DNA from: Cristatella mucedo
Lineage: Eukaryota > Bryozoa > Phylactolaemata > Cristatellidae
DNA: 64,000 bases
NCBI GenBank assembly: GCA_009760855.2
Contig: WPIO01000086.1
Coordinates: 1,165,001 to 1,229,000, forward strand
Reading direction: 5' to 3'
A model generated the notes under the pieces. That model had not been told where the DNA came from and did not search any database. It was given only the letters and a program-made list of their open reading frames with translations. Positions 55,282 to 64,000 of the stretch are shown in pieces. The number at the start of each line of letters is the position of its first letter. Within the stretch, counting starts at the first letter, position 1. The position numbers and the translations under genes were made by a program.

Positions 55282-56526
55282 ATGTTACCGGCGGGCCTTC
55301 TCCGGCGGGTCAGTGAGAATCTACCTGCATCCTGCGTTCGCCCCATCAACAGCTCGGCTATCAAACCTACGACTCGTAAGTTTAAAGCGCTAAATAGTAC
55401 TTGTTGCAGTAGTAGCCCACCCACTGTAGCCCAGCACGTTGTGAAACGTCGTCCCACGGCCATTACCAAGGTCCAATTCAAATTCGAAGAGCCAGCGTCC
55501 GCCGGGCCGGACGCAAACGGTAGAGAATACGAGCCACTTCATCGCCGTCGCCCAGTTGTTGGACAGCCTCTTAAATTCCGCCTACTAAATGTCCGCCCGC
55601 TAAAAACCAAGAGGTTACTTATCCGTGATCAGGTGGTCCAGGAGAAGCTAGATGCATTTCTGCTTACCGAAACCTGGATGACGCCTTGCTCCAGTAGCTG
55701 TATTTCCGAGACCACCCCACCCGGGTTCTCATTCTATCAGTCCATGCGTTCTGATAAGGTTGGTGGCGGGGTTGCAATTGTTGTTCGCGAATCGTTTGGC
55801 TATAAAATGTGCAGTTTCTCGCATGGGTCATCGTTTGAATCGGTTGCTATCAGGTCTTCATCAAAGACAATGCCTCTCACCGTTGTGATATACCGGCCTC
55901 CTTCTGGCTGTCTAAACTTGATTATAGAGGAGTTTTCAGAGTTCCGCGCTAAAATATTTGTGTGTGACAGGCCGCTACTGATTGTAGGAGACTTCAATAT
56001 TCACGTTGACAACCCTAGCAACAGCCAGGTCCGCTCATTTCTTGACTGTCTGGAGAATCTTGGTTTGGCCCAACACGTTAATCATAGCACCCACGTCGGT
56101 GGCCACATTCTAGATCTCGTGATCACTAAGGATGTCCTGCCCACTGACTTTGTGGTGTGCCCACTGACCTTCTCAGATCATTGTTCGGTCTCGTTTACTG
56201 TTCCTGCTCCCTCGTACGTGCAGGGCAATGTCGAATTTGCCAAACGATGTAACTTAAAATGCATTGACATGGACAAGTTTTTGAAATCTGTTTGTGATGC
56301 AGGCCTTCTTGGTCTGCATTCAGACTCGACCGGCAGCCTCGATACCCTCACAGATGCGATGAACATGACACTCATGAGCGCTCTTGACAAGCATGCTCCC
56401 GTTCGCTCTATCCGTGTTCAAAGTCGTCGAGATTGCTTTCAATTTACAAAAAACTCCTTAAGATGCGCCGTGTTAAGCGCAGGCTGGAACGTCGATTCAA
56501 GAAATCGGGATCTGAGGCAGACCTAG
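55282..56526 (+). CDS. LINE-B endonuclease region
   Basis: The 414-residue frame encodes an APE-type (exonuclease-endonuclease-phosphatase fold) endonuclease, which nicks target DNA to start reverse transcription. Motifs are LLNVR (101-105), the catalytic-Glu motif LTETW (128-132), GGGVAIVVRE (161-170), YRPP (204-207), GDFN (236-239) and the C-terminal SDH (298-300), so all core motifs are present. The first 95 or so residues are basic and unrecognised, and an upstream start or separate ORF1 was not found. After residue 389 the frame leaves the expected reading, because the RT linker continues in the -1 frame past a run of six A. The last 25 residues are therefore probably not native. Confidence 0.85.
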   Translation: MLPAGLLRRVSENLPASCVRPINSSAIKPTTRKFKALNSTCCSSSPPTVAQHVVKRRPTAITKVQFKFEEPASAGPDANGREYEPLHRRRPVVGQPLKFRLLNVRPLKTKRLLIRDQVVQEKLDAFLLTETWMTPCSSSCISETTPPGFSFYQSMRSDKVGGGVAIVVRESFGYKMCSFSHGSSFESVAIRSSSKTMPLTVVIYRPPSGCLNLIIEEFSEFRAKIFVCDRPLLIVGDFNIHVDNPSNSQVRSFLDCLENLGLAQHVNHSTHVGGHILDLVITKDVLPTDFVVCPLTFSDHCSVSFTVPAPSYVQGNVEFAKRCNLKCIDMDKFLKSVCDAGLLGLHSDSTGSLDTLTDAMNMTLMSALDKHAPVRSIRVQSRRDCFQFTKNSLRCAVLSAGWNVDSRNRDLRQT

Positions 56527-58526
56527 TCAATTTTAAAGACTTCCTTCGTGTTTACATACGAAAGCTTAAAAAAGCCAGGGCTTCTTTTTTCATTAGAAAA
56601 CTGAATTCCTGCCAGTCGGACACTAAACAGATTTATAAGACAGTAAACCATTTACTGGCCAATGCTGTCAGGTCTGACTCCCCAGATATTAAGGGCTCAG
56701 CCGAAAAGTTTTCAGCCTTCTTTACTGAAAAAATTGTGCACATTCGTGCCTCCATTAAGCCCCTTCCGACCAAAGCAATCGCCGTTCCTCAACCTGTGAC
56801 CTTTCTTATAAGGTTCTCCGATGTTTCTGCCTGTGATGTGGCTGCCTTAATAAGGTCTAGCAAAAAGAGCTCGTCTCCTGAAGACCCTATACCTTCATCT
56901 CTGTGGTCTTCACTTGCAGACCAACTTAGCCCTGCCATAACCAAGATTTTTAATGATTCTTTGGGAAAAGGGGTCGTCCCCAAGTCCTTCAAATCGGCAA
57001 TCGTTAGACCTATTCTTAAAAAGCCTGGATTAGACACAGAGGTCCTCGCAAACTATCGCCCAGTTTCCCTTCTTCCGTTCTTATCAAAGATCCTTGAAAA
57101 AATTGTTGCTAAGCAGCTAGTTGAACATATTGAAAATAATGGAATGTCAGAAACATTTCAATCAGGTTTCAAGAGGCAGCACTCTACCGAAACTGCTCTC
57201 CTCCGTGTTAACAATGACATTCTACGTGGCAACGACGACGGGAATGTCACTGCCCTAGCTCTGCTAGATCTGTCTGCTGCCTTCGACACCATTGATCACG
57301 AAGTTCTGCTTGAACGACTGAGAACAACGATTGGTCTGGCAGACGAAGCACTGGCTTGGTTTAAATCATACTTGTCTGATCGTGTTCAATCCGTGTCGTG
57401 TGGGGGTCAGGTCTCAGACATGAGAAGGGTCACCTGTGAAGTCCCTCAAGGGTCTGTACTTGATCCCTTGCTGTTCTCCATTTATAGTCAACCTCTGGGA
57501 AAAGTGATTAAGGCCCATGGAATAGGATATCACTTCTATGCTGACGATACTCGGTTGTATTTTTCATTAAAACCGTCGGAATCTGCTGCAGCAACTGAGA
57601 AAGTGAATGCTTGCCTTGCCGATATTCGATCCTGGATGTCGGAAAACTTCCTGAAATTAAATGACGATAAAACCGAACTGCTTCTCATAGGACACCCTAA
57701 GCGTGTGGCTGGATTAAAAGGCTTTGCTGTTCTAATAGGCGATGCTATTGTGCGACCTTCACCACGTGCTCGTAATCTAGGTGTCGTGTTCGACAGCTGC
57801 CTCAATTTCAAAAGCTTCATTCAGAAGACTGCCTCTACAGCTAGCCATCACATCCGATACCTATCCAAGATTAGAAGCTGTCTCCCACAGTGGCATGTAA
57901 AAAATTTAACTAGCTCTTTAGTTCTGTCTCGGCTTGATTATTGTAATTCCCTTTTGGCTGGGCTACCAAAGAAAGCTATTATGCCACTACAGCGGACTAT
58001 GAATATGGCTGCAAGGCTGGTCTTCAAGTCCCAGCGGTTTGAGCACGTGTCACCTTTGCTGGAAGAGCTAGGATGGTTGCCGGTTGAGCAAAGGATACAG
58101 AGCAAAGTTCTTGAGCTGACCCACAAGGCCCGCCACGGCTTGGCTCCTTCATATCTAGCTGAACTGCTGCATCAGTTTCAGCCTGTTCGCGCCCTGAGGT
58201 CCTGTGTGGACAATAAATTAGCTGTTCCATTCCTCCGCTTAAAGACAGTTGGCGACAGAAGCTTTAGCTCTGCAGGTCCTAGACTGTGGAACTCGCTTCC
58301 ACAATTCTTACGCAACGACATCTACTCTCCAACTGCCGACTGTGGCACATCTTTTTCCGCGGTCCTGAACTGCTACTTCTATGCTACTCACTACCTTAAC
58401 TGCTCTCCTAACTCTGCTATGCTTCCCACTTTCTCTTTGTGTCGTGAGACGAAGTCTGTTGGCTACCGAATGCGTACCGAAAGCCGCTTAGGCTGTGAGT
58501 GGGCTATACAAAACTCTCCTTCGTAA
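56433..58526 (+). CDS. LINE-B reverse transcriptase region
   Basis: The 697-residue frame continues the element after the A run at 56448-56453, so its apparent ATG is probably not a true start. A basic linker (VKRRLERRFKKSG) leads to the RT domain: NYRPVSLLPFLSKILE (207-222), AFDTIDH (283-289), PQGSVLDP (338-345) and the catalytic YADD (369-372). A C-terminal domain with the DYCNSLLAGLP and WLPVEQRI motifs follows. The Asp in SVLDP replaces the Gly usual in this motif and seen in a LINE-A copy (PQGSVLGP). No in-frame stop occurs before the end. Enzyme activity is uncertain because of the frameshift and that substitution. Confidence 0.88.
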   Translation: MLSIYKKLLKMRRVKRRLERRFKKSGSEADLVNFKDFLRVYIRKLKKARASFFIRKLNSCQSDTKQIYKTVNHLLANAVRSDSPDIKGSAEKFSAFFTEKIVHIRASIKPLPTKAIAVPQPVTFLIRFSDVSACDVAALIRSSKKSSSPEDPIPSSLWSSLADQLSPAITKIFNDSLGKGVVPKSFKSAIVRPILKKPGLDTEVLANYRPVSLLPFLSKILEKIVAKQLVEHIENNGMSETFQSGFKRQHSTETALLRVNNDILRGNDDGNVTALALLDLSAAFDTIDHEVLLERLRTTIGLADEALAWFKSYLSDRVQSVSCGGQVSDMRRVTCEVPQGSVLDPLLFSIYSQPLGKVIKAHGIGYHFYADDTRLYFSLKPSESAAATEKVNACLADIRSWMSENFLKLNDDKTELLLIGHPKRVAGLKGFAVLIGDAIVRPSPRARNLGVVFDSCLNFKSFIQKTASTASHHIRYLSKIRSCLPQWHVKNLTSSLVLSRLDYCNSLLAGLPKKAIMPLQRTMNMAARLVFKSQRFEHVSPLLEELGWLPVEQRIQSKVLELTHKARHGLAPSYLAELLHQFQPVRALRSCVDNKLAVPFLRLKTVGDRSFSSAGPRLWNSLPQFLRNDIYSPTADCGTSFSAVLNCYFYATHYLNCSPNSAMLPTFSLCRETKSVGYRMRTESRLGCEWAIQNSPS

Positions 58527-58594
58527 CGCCCACATGGTCTTTATGACTTTGTGGAGTTACTGACGGAGATACATTACATACATCTGTCTGAGGT

Positions 58595-60480
58595 TGCTGC
58601 AACACCAGAATAGATGCTAAACCGGCGGCTGCGCGTCCGTGAGCATACAATTAAAGCTGAAAATGTTCACAGATCGGCGGCCTCCAAGCAGCTGCGCGTA
58701 TGAGAGATTATTTCATGATCACGGGGCCGACTTTTTACTGATATGTATAAATTTATTAATAATGTTTTTACTTATGCATTACATATAGTCCGAAGAATTG
58801 GTCAATGTATTTGTAACGTGTGCTTTTTTGGAAGCCGCTGTCAGAAGCTCGGTGCAGTCCCATCTTTCCCTTTGGAGCAGCCAACAGAAAAAAGATTGTG
58901 TCACCCTATCACAATTCGTTTGCGTCAGTTCATTTACCCACCTGTACAGTAAGTGCGTCATTTTCTGAAGTAAAACGTAAACGCCAGGCAATCAAGTATC
59001 CTCATTGAAAATAGTGGCGAATATTCCTTGCAGTTGTAGCTCTACTTCTACTAAGTCAGCAAAAGAGTTTCTGCTGTTGGACGCAAACCATGACCTGGGT
59101 CATTAAGTGCAAACCTTGCCAAGCAATAAGACACAGGGTCCCATGTGCTGCTCCTGTAGACACTTAGTTCCTAGTGTTTGAAGATCGTCGACAGAAACCG
59201 ACTAAAAAGTGACTAGGCATTTTCGAGAGAGCAGAAACTTCAATTATAATAGAATTCTAACTGTAGACTGTGTGTGTTTAGTAAAGTATGAAGCGAATTA
59301 TAATCTACAAGAGTTTTTTTTTAAATATCGTGTTGTGTGTGTGTGTCATGGGATGCTCGCGGGATGAGGAGCTAGCAGTGGAAATAGTGGCTGAGAGGAA
59401 GGCACAGGGGACGGAACAGAGGAAAGAGCACCGAAAGGAACCGAGTAAATGGAGGAAGAAGGAACAGAGGCAGGGCGCTATTAAACCAGCATATATTGCA
59501 TGTACAGAATGGTGTGACGATAGCAGTCAATAGGGTACAATCGAAAAAAGAAGTTCGATCAAGCTTGTGGCCTTTTCCATGCCTCGGGGTTTGAACGTGA
59601 CTGTATAGGCTTGGCCTCACACAGGGAATGGATCTTGAAACATATTTGATCAGGCGAACCATCACAGTAGATATGTAAATCGCCTAAAATAATAAGACGG
59701 TGATTCATAATGCAAGTACCACTGAGAAAGGTGCTGGTTTCATAGATAAAGCTAACTTTGCAACGTAGCAGACGATAGCTTTAAGCCATAGAATTTGGAA
59801 AACATGTCCATAAAAATGGGCTCGGCTTGCAAATCTCCAGTCAGCATTTCCCTTAATCTGCAAAGCGTATTCTAAAAGTGACTTTTTCGCTTAGGTTTTA
59901 GCACAGAGGTAATTCGCTTGATCTTCACGACCCGGATTTTGAGTCCTGCAGTGGGCAATCCTTCATTGATGATTACACGCACAGGCGATAGCCCCGACAG
60001 CTTGCAATTATCACAGTGTAAAAAAGGGAACAGTCTGTATGTGTGTGCCTGAAATCCGAGTAGTTTGTCTTAAAAAGCCGGGTCTTTGAAGCAAAGATGT
60101 ATTTCAAGATCGGGATGCTGACAACCAATGGTTGATACACAAGCTCACGATTTATAAGCTCTCTGTGAGACAATGATTGGCTTTATTGCTATTAGGTAAT
60201 ACAAAATTAGCTCCCGGTCATAAGGAGAACTTTGAGAAAAACTCGCTGCCGTTAATAACAATGATATAAACATTTCGTTAATGCTTGTAGCCACAGTAAC
60301 ATTGCTACAGAGTTTCGTTGAGGCTGGTAGCCACCTCTGGTACCATTACGTTTTGTATCGACGATGCTTAACGTCAAGAATTCTGGCAAGCCCGTGCCCT
60401 AAAATGCAATATACATATCTGACTGGTTCGGAACACGAGCAAGCACACTCGATCGTTCTGCATGATAACGGCACTTATAA
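58595..60480. other. Mostly unassigned sequence
   Basis: A SINE-B-like relic (about 59895-60030: CACGACCCGGATTTTGAGTC, GGCGATAGCCCCGACAGC) and a small ORF at 59288 are the only items seen. The rest is unassigned. Confidence 0.4.
59288..59533 (+). CDS. Small ORF, hydrophobic start then charged tail
   Basis: The frame encodes 81 residues. A hydrophobic N-terminus (SFFLNIVLCVCVMGC, residues 9-23) is followed by a Lys/Glu/Arg-rich stretch and an end with two Cys. This could be a signal peptide plus basic peptide. It has no splice context, no relatives in the window and a GTGT microsatellite inside its hydrophobic part. It may well be a chance frame. Confidence 0.18.
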   Translation: MKRIIIYKSFFLNIVLCVCVMGCSRDEELAVEIVAERKAQGTEQRKEHRKEPSKWRKKEQRQGAIKPAYIACTEWCDDSSQ

Positions 60481-60484
60481 TGTA

Positions 60485-60960
60485 TCTCCGTCTGTAACTC
60501 AACAAAGACAATGTGGGTGCTGCAGGAGAGTTGTTTATGGCCGACTCGCAGCCTAAGCGGCTTTCGGTATGAATCCACTAGCAAACAGACTTCATCTCAC
60601 GAAACTAAGAGAAGGTTGGAAGCATAGCAGAGTCAGGAGAGCAGTTGAGGTAGTGAGTAGCATGGAAGTAGCAGCTCAGTACCACTGAAAAGGATGAGCC
60701 ATAGTCGGCAGCAGGAGAGTAGTTGTCCTTGCATAAGAATCGTGGTAACGAGTTCCAAAGTCTAAATTATGCAGAGCTAAAGCTTCAGTAGCCAACAATC
60801 TTTAAGCTTGAGAATGGAGCAGCTAATTTATTGTCCACACAGGACCTGAGGTCGCGAAGAGGCTGAAACTGGTGCAGCAGCTCGGCTAGGTATGGAGGAG
60901 TCAAACCGTAGCGGGCTTTGGAGATCAGTATAAGAACTTTGCTCGGTATCCGTTGATAAA
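60485..60960 (-). mobile_element. LINE-B 3' part
   Basis: On the minus strand it matches LINE-B from the ARYGL-like segment (KARHGLAPS in the long copy) to the terminal hairpin. It has GGCGACAG-region loss and several indels. It directly adjoins LINE-A debris. Confidence 0.8.
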
Positions 60961-62095
60961 TATAATTTATTTATACAGCGCCATAAGAGATCAACCTGCA
61001 GTCATCCTAGCTGTTTCAGCAAAGGAGACACGCAATCAAACCTCTGGGATTCGCAAACTAGCATTGCAGCTATAGGCATAGCCATGGACAATGGCCTAGA
61101 TGCTTTTTTGATAGCCCACCCAAAAGGGAATTACAATCATTAAGCCGAGACAGAACTTAGGAGCTAATAACAATCACACCGTGTTGCTTGTTAGAGAGCT
61201 AGCGAAGGTTTGTGTGAGGCTGTATAAGTTAGCACGTTTGACTAGCATGGTACAAAAAGCGTAAAACCTCATATTGGCTACACTTTTACGTGCGTTCAGG
61301 CAGAGACCGCAAAAGTATGAGAGGTTACGTCTCTCTCACTTCGCGATATCGAATCGCGCTGAAGAAAATCCTATTTTGCTCACTGAAATATGTGTTGACA
61401 GAAGTTAAGGCTCTTCAGCGACTTTTTAAATGCGGTTCTTTTATGCAGATAACTATTGAACACCTTATTTTTTATTTTACTGTACGACACTTTCTTATAC
61501 CAGCCCGAATTTTCGAAAAGACACGTAACTAAAAGTAGGAAAACTTGACTTGGGAGCTGAAGCGATGGGCGAGAGAAGTGTCACTTTAGAATAAGACGCC
61601 GGGTAGCACGCTGATGCTACAGTACATATGCTGTCAGTGCTCAATTAGGCGGTGCAGGTTTCAAAAGTCTTAGTTGCTCGATGTTTTTCCGTAACCAGTA
61701 TGTTTTCTTTTCATTCAGCGTGAGTAACTTTGCTACCACCGAGTTTTAAATGTCGAACGCTTTGCCAGGGATTGGAGAGAGTGCAACGTACTGAAAAGAA
61801 GGCAGGGATCAAAGCACAGATACCGTTAGGTATCATTCGAATAGCAAGGTCAGCGTAGATTACGTTCGGCATTTACATTGGCAAGAGGGAGAGTACAGAT
61901 TTTTCCCCGAAAGAGACCAAGCACAAATCTTGGGAATATGCTTGCTCTGAAGTATCCTTTAATTACTATTTCCAGCTTACATCAATACTCTAAAATCTTT
62001 GATTGAGATATGATCTCAACTTTGTAGCCATCGGTGCCCAGGCTGAGAGGATAAGAGGCGCTCAAGAATGTCCCGGGGATATATTGTTTAAACGA
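60960..62095 (-). mobile_element. Decayed LINE-A copy
   Basis: Pieces of reversed LINE-A are in order: a tail-like segment at 60965-61040, then at 61560-62090 the ARNLG region, the YADD region (TATCATTCGAATAGCAAGG), GGGAGAGTACAG, the PQG region and GAGGCGCTCAAGAA. Identity is low and frames are lost. Confidence 0.6.
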
Positions 62096-62394
62096 GGCTG
62101 CCGAATGGTTCAACGAAACACACACTTGGAGTCTAGCTTGGTCGGAGTTCTCAACTATGTCAATTTACTCGAAGAGTCCTGAATCGGTAGAGGGCTTAGC
62201 TTTAAAACTTCACTTGAACTTAGATCGCGTATTTGAAGGCTGCGCTTAGCACGAGGCAGTTGGCTACCAGTCGTCGATCTAGATGTCAATGGGTGGCGGA
62301 TCGTGCGGTCAACGTGTATCAGGGGGTGAATCTCTGCACTAGGCATTTGAAGACGATGCATGCTAATACACGCACACAAACTCACACACGCACA

Positions 62395-62416
62395 AATATG
62401 TGTATATATACATACG

Positions 62417-62469
<53 letters not shown>

Positions 62470-62483
62470 ATATGTATATGTGT

Positions 62484-62562
<79 letters not shown>
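62395..62562. repeat. (TA)n and (TG)n compound microsatellite
   Basis: A TA-rich tract (62401-62475) with TATGTATA variants passes into a TG tract (62478-62559). Repetitive open frames on both strands are artefacts. Confidence 0.96.
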
Positions 62563-62563
<1 letters not shown>

Positions 62564-63106
62564 CCACGCACCGCACATGCTGCATGCTGACGGTTCGATT
62601 ACTGAATCCGGAATTAAATTAACCAGCAGCCACATGAAAAGACAAATTATTATGTAGCAGTCAAATTTTGCCCAAATACAACTAAACTCCTTTCTAGGCA
62701 CATTGCGCATGTATAAAAGGAAGCATATTTACAATAACTGTTTGCTACTTGCCCATGCTCGCGTGTAGAAATTCGATCAGTGCCTCACTTTTTAAGCGAT
62801 ACGAATTGGCATACTGCATACTTTGATGAATGACGTATCGCAAATTTGCATTTGCGTACAACTTCTAGTGGTACGATAAGCTCAGAGCATCCCATCAGGA
62901 AACCACTGCTCGCTTACCGGATGTCTGCACTAAAAGTCTAGTCCAAGTCTAGCAGTACCACTTTACTTATTCTCCGTAACTAGGGATTAGAGGAGCTTCT
63001 CGCTCGCTTGAGCTATAGCTGTACGCTTATGCACTCTAATTGCAGCTGCCGTTTCAGCTTCATGCTTGCCCAATCGTCTCTGAAACTGTAGATCAGCCGC
63101 CTGCTG

Positions 63107-63114
63107 TATATAAG
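63107..63114 (+). promoter_or_regulatory. TATA box consensus
   Basis: TATATAAG is followed by GC-rich sequence and, 44 bases on, by an ATG at 63158. It is a textbook core-promoter motif, but nothing independent shows transcription. Confidence 0.4.
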
Positions 63115-63157
63115 TGGGCGCCGCCGCCGCGTTTATTTAGGCTGCCGAATCGAAACA

Positions 63158-63271
63158 ATGCTGACACCTCCACGCGGGTGCCATTTTCGATTTGACAAGT
63201 TCGCTGCGGCAGAGTGCGGTCAAAGCTATTACCGGAAAACGACGGAACGACAAAACGCGGCCAAGCAGTAG
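63158..63271 (+). CDS. Short ORF downstream of TATA box
   Basis: A 37-codon frame with protein-like composition (CHFRFDKFAAAECGQSYYRK) ends at TAG 63269. It could be a first exon, since a donor might lie inside it, or a chance frame. No family was recognised and the window ends too soon to see more. Confidence 0.2.
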   Translation: MLTPPRGCHFRFDKFAAAECGQSYYRKTTERQNAAKQ

Positions 63272-63703
63272 CGCTGCTGAGGCCTCTGGTTGGTGTCATT
63301 TCTTTTGAAAGACCGTATTTCTACTCGCTCGACTAGCTTCGTGCAACTCTTTTCTACCAGGTGGTGCAGCACCGTCTCTGTATAGAGTTTGACACGTCGC
63401 CACCAGTCGCCTAGCTGGAGGCCTAAGCGACTTCAAAAAGTACCATGCACTCTACTCTGGAAATCGGTCTAGGACTACATTAAGCAGCAGCGTGCAATCA
63501 ATTGACCAAATTGTTCTCCTTTAAAGCACCTACTACCCCTAGCCAATAATTCCATTTTCGACTAGTTGGCATTTTCAACAATTCGCTTGCCGGCGACCTT
63601 AAAAGTGAAGATGCTGCCAAGTTGTTCAATATTCTCACTACAACTAAAAAAGGCTCGTGAAAGCTTCTTTGCCTTCTACCTAAGCCGTCTATCTAGGATT
63701 TCA

Positions 63704-63836
63704 TGAAACAGGTAGCCAGATGAAACAGGTAGTCACGTTAATTAGGTTGCCTGGTGAAATAGGTTGCTGGTAAATAAGTGCCCAGGTAAAATAGGTTTCC
63801 AGGTGAAGTTAGTTACGAGATGAAATAGATGGCCAA
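63704..63836. repeat. Degenerate 17-bp tandem repeat, about 7 copies
   Basis: Units such as TGAAACAGGTAGCCAGA, TGAAATAGGTTGCTGG, TAAAATAGGTTTCCAGG and TGAAATAGATGGCC follow each other with 20-40 percent divergence. One extended unit near 63722-63753 contains extra bases. Confidence 0.85.
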
Positions 63837-64000
63837 CCCTTTCGATTTCGAAACCTTAAGATTGTTGAAATCATTCTGCCCAAAAGGAAATGCTCTTTGT
63901 TCCTTGTCTGCTCAGTTTTCCATCCGACCTGCCCTAGCTGGATAGGTCGTAACACTAAATCTGAGCCGATCGATCTTTAGGATGGGTTTTCTATTTCTGC

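Larger units (their letters stand above)
55100..58590 (+). mobile_element. LINE-B, nearly full length
   Basis: The element holds a short 5' leader, an endonuclease frame (55282-56526), a reverse-transcriptase frame (56433-58526) and a short 3' UTR. The 3' UTR contains the stem GTGGGC/GCCCAC (58498-58532) and ends with GATACATTACATAC. The family differs from LINE-A in tail and protein but belongs to the same CR1/L2-type group. The exact 5' end is not visible; 55100 is an estimate from the change in composition. Confidence 0.85.

Noticed and set aside
62155-62710. Open frames with THTH, CVCV and IYIY
   Set aside because: They come from the TA/TG microsatellite.

Overview
The window reads as nuclear DNA of an invertebrate animal. 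Coding exons are short and separated by GT-AG introns, LINE retrotransposons of the CR1/L2 group are frequent, there are two families of tRNA-derived SINEs, and microsatellites are long. The composition and the genes seen do not fix the phylum. A lophotrochozoan or flatworm would fit, but that is a guess. No rRNA, CRISPR, operon or other prokaryotic feature was seen.

Two host genes can be supported, both on the + strand. The first (8654-10001) is the 3' part of a Brain protein I3 (BRI3)-like membrane protein gene. Its 1.1 kb intron is largely a perfect hexanucleotide microsatellite. The second (40988-51644) is a six-exon gene for a secreted four-EF-hand calcium-binding protein of about 156 residues. 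Its coding phases all agree, its introns are packed with transposons, and a poly(A) signal lies at 51906. Weaker candidates are an unrecognised exon in a GC-rich stretch (10401-10692), a possible secreted-peptide gene sharing the last EF-hand splice acceptor (49787-51750), a short ORF behind a TATA box (63107-63271) and a small basic ORF (59288-59533).

Nearly everything else recognisable is transposon-derived. LINE family A has an (ATT)n 3' end and more than 20 pieces here. Family B is represented by one nearly full-length copy at about 55100-58590, with endonuclease and reverse transcriptase in two frames that meet at an A_AAA_AAC heptamer. SINE-A carries a 3' tail almost identical to that of LINE-A, so LINE-A is its likely source of enzyme. 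SINE-B is a second tRNA-derived family with a different tail. A decayed hAT-like transposase (30991-34500) is split by a young LINE-A copy. A solo LTR of 727 bp with a 4-bp target duplication sits inside an EF-hand gene intron.

Layout: 1-8600 SINE/LINE debris and a G-rich minisatellite; 8.6-10.7 kb BRI3-like gene and GC-rich flank; 11-16 kb old LINE-A with SINEs; 16.5-18.6 kb LINE-A head to head; 19.5-21.7 kb a 1.8 kb inverted repeat built around a LINE-A tail; 22-25 kb simple and GC-rich sequence; 25.4-28.5 kb a LINE-A carrying four nested insertions; 28.5-30.8 kb AT-rich gene-free DNA with microsatellites; 31-34.5 kb hAT-like relic; 35-40 kb LINE-B, SINE-B and hairpins; 41-52 kb EF-hand gene; 52.7-54.8 kb LINE-A and SINE-B; 55-58.6 kb LINE-B; 60.5-62.1 kb old LINE debris; 62.4-62.6 kb TA/TG microsatellite; 63 kb TATA box and a degenerate 17-bp repeat.

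All calls come from reading the sequence. Family names rest on motif recall, not on a search.
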